A DNA stretch of 64,000 nucleotides, taken from NCBI RefSeq assembly GCF_002112505.1, contig NZ_NEHW01000008.1:1-64000 (forward strand). Reading direction: 5' to 3'. Position numbers and translations under genes: made by a program. Positions 50,014-59,347 of the stretch are shown in pieces (positions within the stretch are counted from its first letter, which is position 1; every line of letters starts with the position of its first letter). Source of the DNA: Pseudomonas sp. R28(2017) (GTDB lineage: Bacteria > Pseudomonadota > Gammaproteobacteria > Pseudomonadales > Pseudomonadaceae). The notes under the pieces were generated by a model. It was given only the letters and a program-made list of their open reading frames with translations. It was not told the DNA's origin and ran no database searches.

Positions 50014-50694
50014 ATGAACAGAACCGCGCCCTGTCTGGCAGCAATGATGCTGCTGAGTGGGTGCAATGGAATGCCAACCGCATACGTTTCAGACCCCGTC
50101 TACGACCAGGCTTTTGTCGTCACCTCCGGTGCCCCCCTCCCGTTGCTGCTGATGGCCACCGCCATCCAGTGGAACGAAGACTATGCCGTCACCGCCAAGC
50201 ACACGCCGTTCCTGCCCAATGTGGTGCACGAAGGCCTGGGTGACGTGGTGTTCTTCAAGCACAAGGCCAGCAAGGTGCCGCAGTGGCGCCAGTTCGTGCC
50301 GGGCGAGTCGGTGACTGCGGTGGGCTTCAACAGCTTCATGATGCCGGTGCAAGGCAAGGGCCGCACGCTCGACTCGCTGGTGCGCCTCGAAGGCACCCCG
50401 GGGAGCGTGTTCTACTCGGTGCATGATGGCCCTATCACCAAGGGCATGTCCGGCGGCCCGGTGTTCGCAGACGATGGCAAGGTGGTCGGGATGAACGTCG
50501 CCTTCATCGCCAAGGACGGGATCGACGCCCGCAACCGCCCGGACCTGGCCGACAAGGCGCGGGTCAGCGTGTTCATGTCCTACAGCGAAATCGACAAGGA
50601 ATGGCGCCGTTTCCAGTACCTGGCGCACAAGGGCAAACCGCAGGGCGCACCTGCTGCGATCAAGGGCTATGTGGCGGTAGCGAGCAAACCCTGA
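50014..50694 (+). CDS. Trypsin-like serine protease, probable lipoprotein
   Basis: The 226-residue protein has a short lipoprotein signal (MNRTAPCLAAMMLLSGCNG, lipobox Cys17). A chymotrypsin-type triad is readable: H63 in VTAKHTPF, D77 in EGLGDVVFF and S146 in KGMSGGPVF. I chose ATG 50014 because it gives the signal; the frame upstream is not convincing. Its 3' end overlaps the convergent cyclase gene by 28 bp. Its role is unknown; an envelope protease is the likely reading. Confidence 0.8.
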   Translation: MNRTAPCLAAMMLLSGCNGMPTAYVSDPVYDQAFVVTSGAPLPLLLMATAIQWNEDYAVTAKHTPFLPNVVHEGLGDVVFFKHKASKVPQWRQFVPGESVTAVGFNSFMMPVQGKGRTLDSLVRLEGTPGSVFYSVHDGPITKGMSGGPVFADDGKVVGMNVAFIAKDGIDARNRPDLADKARVSVFMSYSEIDKEWRRFQYLAHKGKPQGAPAAIKGYVAVASKP

Positions 50695-51737
50695 CCCTCT
50701 GCGCCGGCCAGCATGATGCGGTTGCGGCCGGCGCTCTTGGCAGCATACAACGCCATGTCTGCAGCATGCAGCCAGGCTTCGGCGTTGGCCAGCCCTGCGC
50801 TGAAAGGCGCGACGCCGATGCTCACGGTCAGTGACAACTGCGCCAGGGCCGGGTCGTGGAAGGCTTCGACGGCCCGGCGCAGGCGCTCGAGAATCTCCAT
50901 GGCCTGTTCAGTCGTGGTGTCGGGCAACATCACACAGAACTCGTCACCACCGTAACGTGCGGCCGGGTCACGCTTGCGCAGGTGCAGCGACAACGTCGCA
51001 CTGAGGACCCGCAGGATGTTGTCGCCGACCAGGTGGCCGTGACGGTCGTTGATCAGCTTGAAGTGATCGATATCGATGAGTGCCAGATGGCTGCTGGCCA
51101 GGCTCCCCCGGCAACGCCCGAACTCGCGCAGCAGCAGGTTCTGCCAGGCCCCGTGGTTGCTCAGCCCGGTCAGGCTGTCGGTTTCGCTGAGCCGGGCCAG
51201 CGCGCGCTTGTGCTGGGCCAGTTGCACGGTGACCTGGTAGCAGATCATGCCGATGGCCATGGGGTAGATCAGCAGAATCGGCAGGCAGGCGAGCATCTGC
51301 GCCTGAGACGTCTGGGGGAACAACGGTGGCGCGTACAACCACAGGCCCAGGCCAATACCAATCGTTTGCGCCAGCAAAGTCTTGAACAGCATGTGCCAGC
51401 CACCGGCGGCGATTTTGTCCATGGCGATCATCGACAGGATGATCACGCTCGGCAGCGGGTTCAGGCCCATTGCCCCGGCCCAGCAGCCACCGGCGAAACC
51501 ATCGAAGATCAGGTTGCGCTGCTCGGCACGGAACGGGTGAGCGGATGAACGCGCAATCAGGTAGGCCAGGTGCGGCCAGACAAAGCCATGGGCAGCCAGC
51601 ACGACCCACACCCACAAACCCGGCTCCAGCGGGGCGATACCGATCAGCACGCAGAAGAAGCCCAACCCCGTACCGATGGCGCGGGGGATATGCATGCGTT
51701 TGGCGAAAGAGAGGCCCTTGCCCCGGCGCTCGTTCAT
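50667..51737 (-). CDS. MASE2-GGDEF diguanylate cyclase
   Basis: This 356-residue protein starts with a MASE2 membrane sensor region (residues ~15-170, about six helices, RAIGTGLGFFCVLIGIAPLE onwards), like AdrA/DgcC. The GGDEF domain has ETDSLTGLSNHGAWQ, IDIDHFKLINDRHGH and the active site GGDEF at 263-267. An inhibitory site R254-x-x-D257 lies five residues upstream, so product feedback is expected. It makes cyclic di-GMP. I chose ATG 51737 as the first start consistent with MASE2 proteins. It overlaps the convergent protease gene. Confidence 0.9.
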   Translation of the reverse strand: MNERRGKGLSFAKRMHIPRAIGTGLGFFCVLIGIAPLEPGLWVWVVLAAHGFVWPHLAYLIARSSAHPFRAEQRNLIFDGFAGGCWAGAMGLNPLPSVIILSMIAMDKIAAGGWHMLFKTLLAQTIGIGLGLWLYAPPLFPQTSQAQMLACLPILLIYPMAIGMICYQVTVQLAQHKRALARLSETDSLTGLSNHGAWQNLLLREFGRCRGSLASSHLALIDIDHFKLINDRHGHLVGDNILRVLSATLSLHLRKRDPAARYGGDEFCVMLPDTTTEQAMEILERLRRAVEAFHDPALAQLSLTVSIGVAPFSAGLANAEAWLHAADMALYAAKSAGRNRIMLAGAEGQGLLATAT

Positions 51738-51915
51738 GGCGGGATCACCGATAGGTTGCTGTCCTGGAAGTGCACCGGACAGGCTGCGAGGCGAGGAGCG
51801 CCCGACGGTTCGGCGACCAGGGCATTGTGCCATCATTTATTTCGCGGCATCAAACCGGGCGGACGAAATGCCCACTATGATGGTGTGGCCATCCCCCCAT
51901 GCAAAAGGACCTGCC

Positions 51916-52395
51916 ATGCAACTTGTTCACCGCCCCGTCCAGCCCAGTGACATCCCGGCCATCTGCTGCTTCCCGCAAGGCCCGGATGAGCTGTTCTACA
52001 TGTTCCCCAAAGCCACGTACCCGCTCACACCCGCGCAACTGACCGATGCCATCACCCAGCGCAGCGGTTCGACCGTGGTCGAGGGCGATGGCCTGGTGCT
52101 GGGTTTCGCCAACTTCTACAAGGCCGAGCACGGCGGTATCTGCGCCCTCGGCAACGTGGTGGTCGACCCCGCCGCTCGCGGTCAGGGCGTGGCGCGTTAC
52201 CTGGTGCAATGCATGGTCGACCTGGCCCGCGAGCAGTTCGCGGCGCGGGAGGTCTGGGTGTCGTGCTTCAACCACAACACGGCGGGTTTGCTGCTTTATC
52301 CACAGCTTGGCTTTGTACCTTTTGCCATCGAAGAGCGGCAGGCTCGGGATGGCAAGCGGGTAGCGTTGGTGCAGATGAAACAACACGTTCAGTAA
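51916..52395 (+). CDS. GNAT-family acetyltransferase
   Basis: The 159-residue protein has the GNAT acetyl-CoA site (VVVDPAARGQGVARYLVQCM) and the C-terminal part (NHNTAGLLLYPQLGFVPF). AAAGGACCTGCC precedes ATG 51916, which is far better than a longer frame that begins inside the cyclase region. The substrate cannot be inferred. It is followed by the bestrophin gene 80 bp later. Confidence 0.9.
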   Translation: MQLVHRPVQPSDIPAICCFPQGPDELFYMFPKATYPLTPAQLTDAITQRSGSTVVEGDGLVLGFANFYKAEHGGICALGNVVVDPAARGQGVARYLVQCMVDLAREQFAAREVWVSCFNHNTAGLLLYPQLGFVPFAIEERQARDGKRVALVQMKQHVQ

Positions 52396-52475
52396 CACCC
52401 CTTAACGATCAGCGCCGAACCATACCCGCCCCTCGACGTCCCATCCTGCATCCCCGGCTTTTCGAGGCAGCTCGT

Positions 52476-53366
52476 GTGAAAGACGTCATCGCCCGCAAAT
52501 ACCGCCTGATCGTGAAGACCTTTGGCTACATCGGCTGGTCGCTGTTCTGGCTGCTGCTCTGGGACGTGCTGGTCACCATCGATTTCATGCTGTTCTTCAA
52601 CAGCAAGTTCACCCTGCCGCTGATCCCACTGACCTTGCTGGGTTCGGCGCTGGTGGTGCTGGTGAGCTTTCGCAACAGCAGCGCCTACAACCGCTGGTGG
52701 GAAGCCCGCACCTTGTGGGGGGCGCTGGTGAACAGTTCGCGCAGCTTCGCCCGGCAGACGCTGACGCTGATCGATGACGGCGAAGATGGCCTGAACCCGG
52801 TCAAGGCGACCTTGCTGCGCCGCCACATCGCCTATGTGAACTGCCTGGCGGCGCACCTGAAGGGTGAAGCCTGCCCGGACGAGCTGATGGCGTTCATCCC
52901 GCCGGCGGAGTTCGAGCGGCGCAACCGTTCGAACAACTTCGCCAACGACATCCTCAGTGGCTCGGCGGCGTTGCTGGCCCGGGAATACCAGGCGGGAAGG
53001 CTCGACAGCATTCGCCTGGCGCGGCTGGAGTCGACGCTGGTGGACCTGTCCAACGCCCAGGGCGGCATGGAGCGGATCGCCAATACGCCACTGCCCTACC
53101 CCTACGTGTATTTCCCACGGCTGTTCATCACACTGTTCTGCCTGATCGTACCGGTGGGGCTGGTGGAGTCGCTGGGCTGGTTCACGCCGCTGGCGTCTAC
53201 GGTGGTGGGGTTCATGCTGCTGGCGATCGAGCGGATCGGGACGGACCTGCAGAGCCCGTTTCGCTTCAGTGAGCATCAGATTCAGATGGATACGATTTGC
53301 GAGACCATCGAGCGCAATCTGGAATCGATGCAGCGGGAAGCGCAGTGTGGGGAGCTGGTGCAGTGA
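52476..53366 (+). CDS. Bestrophin-like (UPF0187/YneE) membrane channel
   Basis: The 296-residue protein has four expected membrane segments, including FGYIGWSLFWLLLWDVLVTI and YFPRLFITLFCLIVPVGLVE, and the family signatures SFRNSSAYNRWWEAR and RIGTDLQSPF. Bacterial bestrophins form pentameric ion channels. I chose GTG 52476, preceded by CGAGG, because it gives the family N-terminus; there is no in-frame ATG nearby. A stem-loop follows. Confidence 0.87.
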   Translation: MKDVIARKYRLIVKTFGYIGWSLFWLLLWDVLVTIDFMLFFNSKFTLPLIPLTLLGSALVVLVSFRNSSAYNRWWEARTLWGALVNSSRSFARQTLTLIDDGEDGLNPVKATLLRRHIAYVNCLAAHLKGEACPDELMAFIPPAEFERRNRSNNFANDILSGSAALLAREYQAGRLDSIRLARLESTLVDLSNAQGGMERIANTPLPYPYVYFPRLFITLFCLIVPVGLVESLGWFTPLASTVVGFMLLAIERIGTDLQSPFRFSEHQIQMDTICETIERNLESMQREAQCGELVQ

Positions 53367-53368
53367 AT

Positions 53369-53387
53369 GGGGCTGCTTTGCAGCCCC
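53369..53387. terminator. Hairpin between convergent genes
   Basis: GGGGCTGC-TTT-GCAGCCCC is a perfect eight-bp stem directly after the bestrophin stop. There is no T run, so termination may be weak or may depend on other signals. Confidence 0.55.
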
Positions 53388-53396
53388 GGCGATCTG

Positions 53397-54164
53397 TCAG
53401 GCCCGCACATACCGCTGGCGCAACACGTCACTGAAGGCATCCACCAGTAACACCAACACCAGCATTGCCATGATGACCGTACTGGCCTGGGCCTCCTGGA
53501 ACAGGCTCAGCGTGGTATAGAGCATCTGCCCCAACCCACCTGCCCCAACAAACCCCAGCACACTGGCCATGCGGATGTTGTTCTCCCAGCGGTACAGGCT
53601 GTACGCCAGCAATTGTGGCCACAGGTTCGGCAAGGTCCCGAAACAGAACGCCGCCACCTGCCCCCCGCCTTGCAGGCGAATCGCCGCAGCAGGCTCTGCC
53701 GGCGCATTCTCCAGCGCCTCGGCGAACAGGCGCCCGAGCACCCCGGACGTGTGCAGCGCCAGGGCCAAGGTACCGGCATTGGGCCCCAGACCCGCCGCCA
53801 ATACCGTCAAGGCAGCCCACACCAACTCCGGAATGGCCCGCAAGGCATTGAGCAGCAACCGCGCCAGCGATTGCAGCGGCCAACCGAAGCGCCCCGCCGC
53901 CGGCAAGGCCAGCAGCATGCCGAGGAACATCGCCAGCAACGTGCCCAGCCCTGACATGGCGAGGGTCTCCAGGGCCCCTCGCACTACGGCTTGCAGGTGC
54001 TCGACTGAAAAGTCCGGATGCAGGAAGCGGGCGGCATACTCGCCCATCTGCCCCAATCCGCCATCACCCACCAGGGCATGCAGGTCCAGCTCCAGATAAC
54101 CGAACGACGCCACCACTGCCGCCAGGATGGCAACGATCACCAGCAGGTTGATCACCCGGTTCAT
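53397..54164 (-). CDS. PhnE-like ABC permease (second permease gene)
   Basis: The 255-residue membrane protein is of the phosphonate/phosphite-type PhnE family (ALRAIPELVWAALTVLAAGLG, SVLGFVGAGGLGQMLYTTLS). Its start overlaps the preceding permease stop by four bases (ATGA). It would form half of the inner-membrane channel. Because the operon is divergent from selD-mnmH and no phosphonate-degradation genes are nearby, a selenium oxyanion is a more likely cargo than phosphonate. That is inference from context. Confidence 0.82.
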   Translation of the reverse strand: MNRVINLLVIVAILAAVVASFGYLELDLHALVGDGGLGQMGEYAARFLHPDFSVEHLQAVVRGALETLAMSGLGTLLAMFLGMLLALPAAGRFGWPLQSLARLLLNALRAIPELVWAALTVLAAGLGPNAGTLALALHTSGVLGRLFAEALENAPAEPAAAIRLQGGGQVAAFCFGTLPNLWPQLLAYSLYRWENNIRMASVLGFVGAGGLGQMLYTTLSLFQEAQASTVIMAMLVLVLLVDAFSDVLRQRYVRA

Positions 54165-54988
54165 GCCAGCCTCCCGCGCAGGAAGCGGCTGAGCAGGTCA
54201 GCCAACAGCACCAGGCCGAGGAACGCCAGCAACATGCTCGCCACCTCGCCCCCGGCGAACATGCGCATCGACAGGTCGATCTGCTGCCCCAGCCCGCCGG
54301 CACCGACAAAGCCCATCACCACCGAAGCACGCACCGCACATTCCCAGCGGTAGACGGTGTACGACACCACCTCCGCCGACGCACTGGGCAGGATGCCGTA
54401 GAAGAATGCCGTCAAACGGCCGCTACCACCCTGCAACAAAGCATGCGCCGGGCGCTGGTCGACCGATTCGAAGATTTCCGCGTAGACCTTGCCGAGCATG
54501 CCGCTGTAGGTAATGGCGATGGCCAGCACCCCGGCCGTCGGCCCCAGGCCCACGGCCCGCACGAACAGCAGCGCCCAGACGATCTCCGGCACGCTGCGCA
54601 GGAAAATCAGCAAGCCGCGAACGGGCAGGCGCAGCACGCGCGACCACAACCCTGCCCGGCCACCACGGGAGGCGGCGCGCAGTGACAGCGCACGGCTGGC
54701 CAGCAGGCTGGTCGGGACCGCCAGCAACAGCGCCAGGGCCATGCCGGCAGTGGCCACGGCCAGGGTCTGCAAGGTGGATTCGTACAACAACGTGAGGAAT
54801 TCGGCACTGTGCGCCGGCGGCCAGAACGCACGGGTGAAGCTGGCGATCTGCTGACGGTTTTCCGCCTGCAGTAAAACCCCCGGGTTCAGTTCGCTCAATT
54901 GCAGCCCTGGCCACAGCACGGCCAACGCCAGCAAAGTCAGCAGCAACCGCGGCAACGCGGCCGGGTCGCGGGCGTCGGCCTTCAGCAT
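54161..54988 (-). CDS. PhnE-like ABC permease (first permease gene)
   Basis: The 275-residue permease shares the PhnE pattern with its neighbour (FLRSVPEIVWALLFVRAVGLG; GFVGAGGLGQQIDLSMRMF) and the two are clearly paralogous. It overlaps the ATPase gene by seven bases upstream and the second permease by four bases downstream. The two permeases would make a heterodimer. Confidence 0.82.
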   Translation of the reverse strand: MLKADARDPAALPRLLLTLLALAVLWPGLQLSELNPGVLLQAENRQQIASFTRAFWPPAHSAEFLTLLYESTLQTLAVATAGMALALLLAVPTSLLASRALSLRAASRGGRAGLWSRVLRLPVRGLLIFLRSVPEIVWALLFVRAVGLGPTAGVLAIAITYSGMLGKVYAEIFESVDQRPAHALLQGGSGRLTAFFYGILPSASAEVVSYTVYRWECAVRASVVMGFVGAGGLGQQIDLSMRMFAGGEVASMLLAFLGLVLLADLLSRFLRGRLA

Positions 54989-55779
54989 CGCGGAATCTGC
55001 ACAGTCAGGGTCGGCCCCTGGTCTTGCGCTGGCGAACCCAGTTGCTCGTTGGCGTACAGCGCCTCCAGCAATTGCTCGGTCACCGCCTCGGCCGGGCAGT
55101 CGAACGCCACCTGCCCTTCACGAATACCGATCACCCGCGGAAAGTGCGCCAGCGCCAGGTCCACCGCATGCAGGCTGGCCACCAGGGTCACGCCATGGGC
55201 CTGGGCATGGCGATTGAGCAGCGCCAGGCTGTGATCGGCCAACACCGGGTCCATGGCCGACACCGGCTCGTCGGTCAACAGCACTTGCGGGCGCTGATAC
55301 AACGCCCGGGCAATGCCGACCCGCTGCAACTGGCCACCGGACAACTGCCCGCACTGGACGAACAGCTTGTCGGCCAGGCCCAGCTCGGCCAAGGCCTGGC
55401 GCGCCCCCGGCACGTCGGTCGGATACACCAGGTTAAGCAGGCCACGCAGCAGCCCCCACTGCCCCAGGCGCCCCGCCAGCACCGCCGTTACCACGCGCTG
55501 GCGCGGCGGCAGAGGCGGCGCCTGGTGCACCAGGCCGATGCGCGCGCGCAGGCGCTGACGCGCCCCGGCAGACAGCGCCCAGGGCTGCTCACCGAACAGC
55601 TCCAAGTGCCCGCTGCTAGGTTGCACGGCGGTGGCCATCAGGTGCAGCAAGCTGGACTTGCCGGCCCCCGAGGGGCCGATGATCGCGACCCGCTCACCCT
55701 TGGCGATGCTCAGGGTGACCCCATCGAGCGCGCGGACCTGGCCGTGGCGCAGGCCGGCGCCGTGTACATGAATAGTCAC
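54982..55779 (-). CDS. PhnC-like ABC transporter ATPase
   Basis: The 265-residue ATPase has Walker A (IIGPSGAGKSSLLH), signature (LSGGQLQRVGIARAL) and Walker B (VLLTDEPVSAMDP). It begins with GTG overlapping the stop of the binding-protein gene (GTGA at 55776-55779). It belongs to the PhnC/PtxA group. Confidence 0.85.
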   Translation of the reverse strand: MTIHVHGAGLRHGQVRALDGVTLSIAKGERVAIIGPSGAGKSSLLHLMATAVQPSSGHLELFGEQPWALSAGARQRLRARIGLVHQAPPLPPRQRVVTAVLAGRLGQWGLLRGLLNLVYPTDVPGARQALAELGLADKLFVQCGQLSGGQLQRVGIARALYQRPQVLLTDEPVSAMDPVLADHSLALLNRHAQAHGVTLVASLHAVDLALAHFPRVIGIREGQVAFDCPAEAVTEQLLEALYANEQLGSPAQDQGPTLTVQIPRC

Positions 55780-56630
55780 TTGAGCAGGCCGGCCTCACGT
55801 GCGGCTTGCTCGGTGCCCTCATAGTTCTCGGGCTTGGTCTCGATGAAGCGGCTGGCCGCCTGCAGGTCGAGGATCGCCTTGTGCTCCGGGTTGGCCGGGT
55901 CGAGGTCGAGGAAGGCCTGCTTGATCTTTTCTTTCAGCGCCGGGTCCATGTTGCCGCGCACGGTCCAGTTGTAGTCGTAGTAGGCCGGCGTGGTGGCGAA
56001 CACCTTGACCTTGCTGGTGTCGACCTTGCCGGCATCGACCAGCTTCTGCCAGACGCTGGCATTGAGCACGCCGCCATCGACCTTGCCGGCCTGCACCCAG
56101 GCGACAGTGGCGTCGTGGGCACCGGAGTAGGCCACGCGGCTGAAGTAGCTCTCAGGCTTGATGTTGTCTTCCTTGAGCATGAAGTAACGCGGCATCAGGC
56201 TGCCCGAGGTGGACGAGATCGAACCGAAGGCGAACGACTTGCCCTTGAGGTCGGCCAGGCTCTTCACGGCGGGGTTGGCGGTGATGAATTTGGAGGTGAA
56301 CTGGGCGTCCTGCTCACGCTGCACCAGCGGCGTGGCGGTCGGGTCTTTCAGGTGCACCTGGACGAAGGTGAACCCGCCCAGCCAGGCCATGTCCAGGCGG
56401 TCGCTGGCCAGCGACTCGACCACCGCCGGGTAGTCGGCCACCGGCACGAACTTCACGTCCATGCCCAGTTGCCTGGACAGGTACTTGCCCAGTGGCTCGA
56501 ACTTGCGCAGCAGCTCGGTCGGCGCTTCGTCGGGGATGGCACTGACCCGCAAGGTGTCGGCAGCCTGGGCAACTACGGCACAGCAGGACAGCACGAGGCC
56601 GGCGGCGAGCGCCAGGGGGCGTTTGAGCAT
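55776..56630 (-). CDS. PhnD-like periplasmic binding protein, putative selenium oxyanion transporter
   Basis: The 284-residue protein has a signal peptide (MLKRPLALAAGLVLSCCAVV..AQA) and then DTLRVSAIPDEAPTELLRKF, typical of PhnD/PtxB phosphonate and phosphite binding proteins. I recall close relatives being named putative selenate ABC binding proteins; this was not checked. It is divergent from selD with about 125 bp between, which supports selenium import feeding SelD. GGAG lies seven to ten bases upstream of ATG 56630. The ligand cannot be read from sequence. Confidence 0.78.
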   Translation of the reverse strand: MLKRPLALAAGLVLSCCAVVAQAADTLRVSAIPDEAPTELLRKFEPLGKYLSRQLGMDVKFVPVADYPAVVESLASDRLDMAWLGGFTFVQVHLKDPTATPLVQREQDAQFTSKFITANPAVKSLADLKGKSFAFGSISSTSGSLMPRYFMLKEDNIKPESYFSRVAYSGAHDATVAWVQAGKVDGGVLNASVWQKLVDAGKVDTSKVKVFATTPAYYDYNWTVRGNMDPALKEKIKQAFLDLDPANPEHKAILDLQAASRFIETKPENYEGTEQAAREAGLLK

Positions 56631-56756
56631 GGGAGTTCTCCGGTTCAATAGCGGGGAAAGTGCCGGCAACGCGCCGACGCTGGGAATTATAAGAGGCGCA
56701 GGCACAAAGGCCAGCTTTGCTACAATCGCGCAACAAATTGATCCCCTGAGGTGCAT

Positions 56757-57791
56757 ATGAGCGAGCCGATTCGCCTGACCCAGTACAGCCACGGTGCCGG
56801 CTGTGGCTGCAAGATCTCCCCCAAGGTGCTGGATGTGATCCTTGCCGAAAGCGGCGCCCAGGCCCTGGACCCGAAGCTGTGGGTCGGCAATGCCTCGCGT
56901 GACGACGCCGCCGTGTATGCCCTGGACGACGAGCGCGGGGTGGTGTCGACCACCGATTTCTTCATGCCGATCGTCGACGACCCATACGATTTCGGCCGCA
57001 TCGCCGCGACCAACGCCATCAGCGACATCTATGCCATGGGCGGCGACCCGCTGATGGCCATCGCCATCCTCGGCTGGCCGGTCAACGTGCTGCCACCGGA
57101 AGTCGCCCGCGAAGTGATCCGCGGCGGCCGCGCCGTGTGCGCCGAAGCCGGTATCCCGCTGGCCGGCGGCCACTCCATCGACGCCCCCGAGCCGATCTTC
57201 GGCCTGGCTGTGACCGGCGTGGTCAGCAAGCGCCACCTCAAGCGCAACGACACCGCCACCGCCGGTTGCCGCCTGTACCTGACCAAGCCACTGGGCATCG
57301 GTATCCTCACCACCGCCGAGAAGAAGGCCAAGTTGCGCGAGCAGGACCAGGGCCTGGCACGCGACTGGATGTGCACGCTGAACACCCCGGGCAGCCGCTT
57401 CGGCAAGCTCGACGGGGTCACCGCGATGACCGACGTGACCGGTTTCGGCCTGCTCGGCCACCTGGTCGAGCTGGCTGAAGGCAGTGGCCTGACCGCTCGG
57501 CTGGACTATGCCGCCGTGCCGCGCCTGCCGAGTGTCGACCACTACCTGGCCGAGGGCTGCATCCCTGGCGGGACCCTGCGCAACTTCGACAGCTACGGGC
57601 ACAAGCTCGGTACGCTGACCGACGAGCAGAAGCACCTGCTGTGCGACCCGCAGACCAGCGGTGGCCTGCTGGTTGCCGTTACCCCTGAAGGCGAGGCCGA
57701 GTTCCTTGCGCTGGCCGCCGAACTGGGCCTGAACCTGTCGCCGATCGGCCAGCTGGTCGAGCGACAGAGCCACGCGGTCGAGGTGAACTGA
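56757..57791 (+). CDS. selD: Selenophosphate synthetase SelD
   Basis: The 344-residue enzyme makes selenophosphate from selenide and ATP. It has the glycine-rich N-terminus with C16 and K19 ([13 protein letters not shown]), so it is a cysteine rather than selenocysteine form, then the metal/ATP region ([20 protein letters not shown]). I chose ATG 56757, preceded by GAGG; an in-frame GTG lies two codons earlier. It overlaps mnmH by one base (TGATG), so the pair is coupled. Confidence 0.97.
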   Translation: MSEPIRLTQYSHGAGCGCKISPKVLDVILAESGAQALDPKLWVGNASRDDAAVYALDDERGVVSTTDFFMPIVDDPYDFGRIAATNAISDIYAMGGDPLMAIAILGWPVNVLPPEVAREVIRGGRAVCAEAGIPLAGGHSIDAPEPIFGLAVTGVVSKRHLKRNDTATAGCRLYLTKPLGIGILTTAEKKAKLREQDQGLARDWMCTLNTPGSRFGKLDGVTAMTDVTGFGLLGHLVELAEGSGLTARLDYAAVPRLPSVDHYLAEGCIPGGTLRNFDSYGHKLGTLTDEQKHLLCDPQTSGGLLVAVTPEGEAEFLALAAELGLNLSPIGQLVERQSHAVEVN

Positions 57792-58903
57792 TGCGCCCCG
57801 ACTGCACCGACTTCCGTCAATTGTTCCTGAACGACGCGCCGATGATGGACATGCGCGCGCCGATCGAATTTGCCAAGGGTGCCTTCCCCGGCACCGTCAA
57901 CCTGCCGCTGATGAATGACCAGGAGCGGCAGAAGGTCGGCACCTGCTACAAGCAGCAGGGCCAGGCCGCCGCCATCACCCTCGGCTACCAGCTGGTCAGC
58001 GGCGCCACCCTGCGCGAGCGCCTGCACGCCTGGGTCAGCTTTGCCAAAAAGCACCCCGACGGTTACCTGTACTGTGCCCGCGGCGGCCTGCGCTCACTGC
58101 TCGTGCAAAACGTGTTGCGTGACGAGGCCGGCATCGACTACCCGCGGATCAAGGGCGGGTACAAGGCGATGCGCAGCTTCCTGCTGAACACCACCCAGCA
58201 GGCAGTCGAGCAATGCGACTTCATTCTCATCGGCGGCCTCACTGGCACCGGCAAGACCGATGTGTTGCACCAGCTCGGCAACGCGCTCGATCTTGAAGGC
58301 CATGCCAACCACCGCGGATCCAGCTTCGGCAAGCGTGCCACCGCGCAGCCGGCGCAGATCGACTTCGAGAACAAGCTGGCCGTCGACGTGCTGAAAAAGC
58401 GTGCCCGTGGCATCGACCAGTTCGTGCTTGAGGATGAAGGCCGTATCGTCGGCAGCTGCTCGGTACCGCTGGAGCTCTATCACGGCATGCAGCACTACCC
58501 GATGGTGTGGCTGGAGGACAGCTTCGACAACCGCGTGGAGCGCCTGCTGCGCGACTACGGGATAAGTCTGTTCGCCGAATTCATCGACAAGTACGGTGAA
58601 GACCAGGGGCGCCACCTGTATGCCGAGCGGCTGACGCAAAGCATGGGCAACATTCGCAAGCGCCTTGGTGGCGAGCGCTACCAGCGCATGTCCGAACTGC
58701 TGCACCAGGCGCTGGAAGAGCAGCTGCGCAGTGGCGAGGTGGGTCTGCACCGCGGCTGGCTGGAGGTCTTGCTCAAGGAGTATTACGACCCGATGTATGC
58801 CTACCAGCGCGAGGCCAAGGCCGAGCGCATCGAGTTTGCCGGGGATGGTGTTGAAGTGCGCGAGTATCTCAAGGCCCGCGCCCTGCGCCAACACCGAAAA
58901 TAA
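57791..58903 (+). CDS. mnmH: tRNA 2-selenouridine synthase MnmH (SelU)
   Basis: The 370-residue protein has an N-terminal rhodanese domain with active Cys95 ([11 protein letters not shown]) and a C-terminal P-loop domain with GLTGTGKT at 149-156. It replaces sulfur of 2-thiouridine-34 by selenium using selenophosphate. Its coupling to selD makes tRNA selenation the clear use of selenium in this window. No selA or selB is seen here. Confidence 0.95.
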   Translation: MRPDCTDFRQLFLNDAPMMDMRAPIEFAKGAFPGTVNLPLMNDQERQKVGTCYKQQGQAAAITLGYQLVSGATLRERLHAWVSFAKKHPDGYLYCARGGLRSLLVQNVLRDEAGIDYPRIKGGYKAMRSFLLNTTQQAVEQCDFILIGGLTGTGKTDVLHQLGNALDLEGHANHRGSSFGKRATAQPAQIDFENKLAVDVLKKRARGIDQFVLEDEGRIVGSCSVPLELYHGMQHYPMVWLEDSFDNRVERLLRDYGISLFAEFIDKYGEDQGRHLYAERLTQSMGNIRKRLGGERYQRMSELLHQALEEQLRSGEVGLHRGWLEVLLKEYYDPMYAYQREAKAERIEFAGDGVEVREYLKARALRQHRK

Positions 58904-58911
58904 ATCGGTCT

Positions 58912-58936
58912 CTGTGGGAGCGGGCTTGCCCGCGAA
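58912..58936. repeat. Single REP copy
   Basis: One REP palindrome (CTGTGGGAGCGGGCTTGCCC plus GCGAA) without a facing partner, between mnmH and the lysozyme-inhibitor-like gene. Confidence 0.9.
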
Positions 58937-58955
58937 TGGGCCAGCCCAGGCAACC

Positions 58956-59336
58956 TCACTGCCCCGGGCTGAGCACCCGCTCCAGCTCCGCCGCCCGCTC
59001 GCGGGTCATGTCCAGTACGCACATGCCCCCTTCGAGCTGCGCCAGGGTCCCGCCACTGGCCTGCACATGGAACGTGCAGTTCGCATCGCGATAGGCGATC
59101 CACTGCCGCTGCACATCGCGCAGGCTCTTCTGCGGCGCGGGCTGGAGCTTGCTTGTCAGCTGCTTGTAGACCCGATTCAGGCGCTGGTCCTGCAGTTGGG
59201 TCTCCGCCTGGATGCAACTGCTCATGGCCACCGTGCTGGAGGCCTTGTCCATGCACTGGCTGTAGGCCGGCGAGTTGTCGTCGGCCAGCGCCATCGGCGC
59301 AAGGAAGGCCAGGAGGGTCAGGTATCGCTTGTTCAT
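58956..59336 (-). CDS. LprI-family (DUF1311) secreted protein
   Basis: The 126-residue protein has a signal peptide (MNKRYLTLLAFLAPMALA) and a small helical domain with four cysteines (SQCMDKASST, SSCIQAET, ANCTFHV, GMCVLDM), the LprI pattern. Some LprI proteins inhibit lysozyme; others have no known role. I chose ATG 59336, with AGGGATTTGCG upstream. It stands at the end of a short leftward cluster. Confidence 0.82.
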   Translation of the reverse strand: MNKRYLTLLAFLAPMALADDNSPAYSQCMDKASSTVAMSSCIQAETQLQDQRLNRVYKQLTSKLQPAPQKSLRDVQRQWIAYRDANCTFHVQASGGTLAQLEGGMCVLDMTRERAAELERVLSPGQ

Positions 59337-59347
59337 CGCAAATCCCT

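Noticed and set aside
53397..56630. Phosphonate (C-P lyase) utilisation operon
   Set aside because: Only the transporter-type genes are present; no phnG-M or other phosphonate-degradation gene adjoins, and the neighbours are selenium genes.
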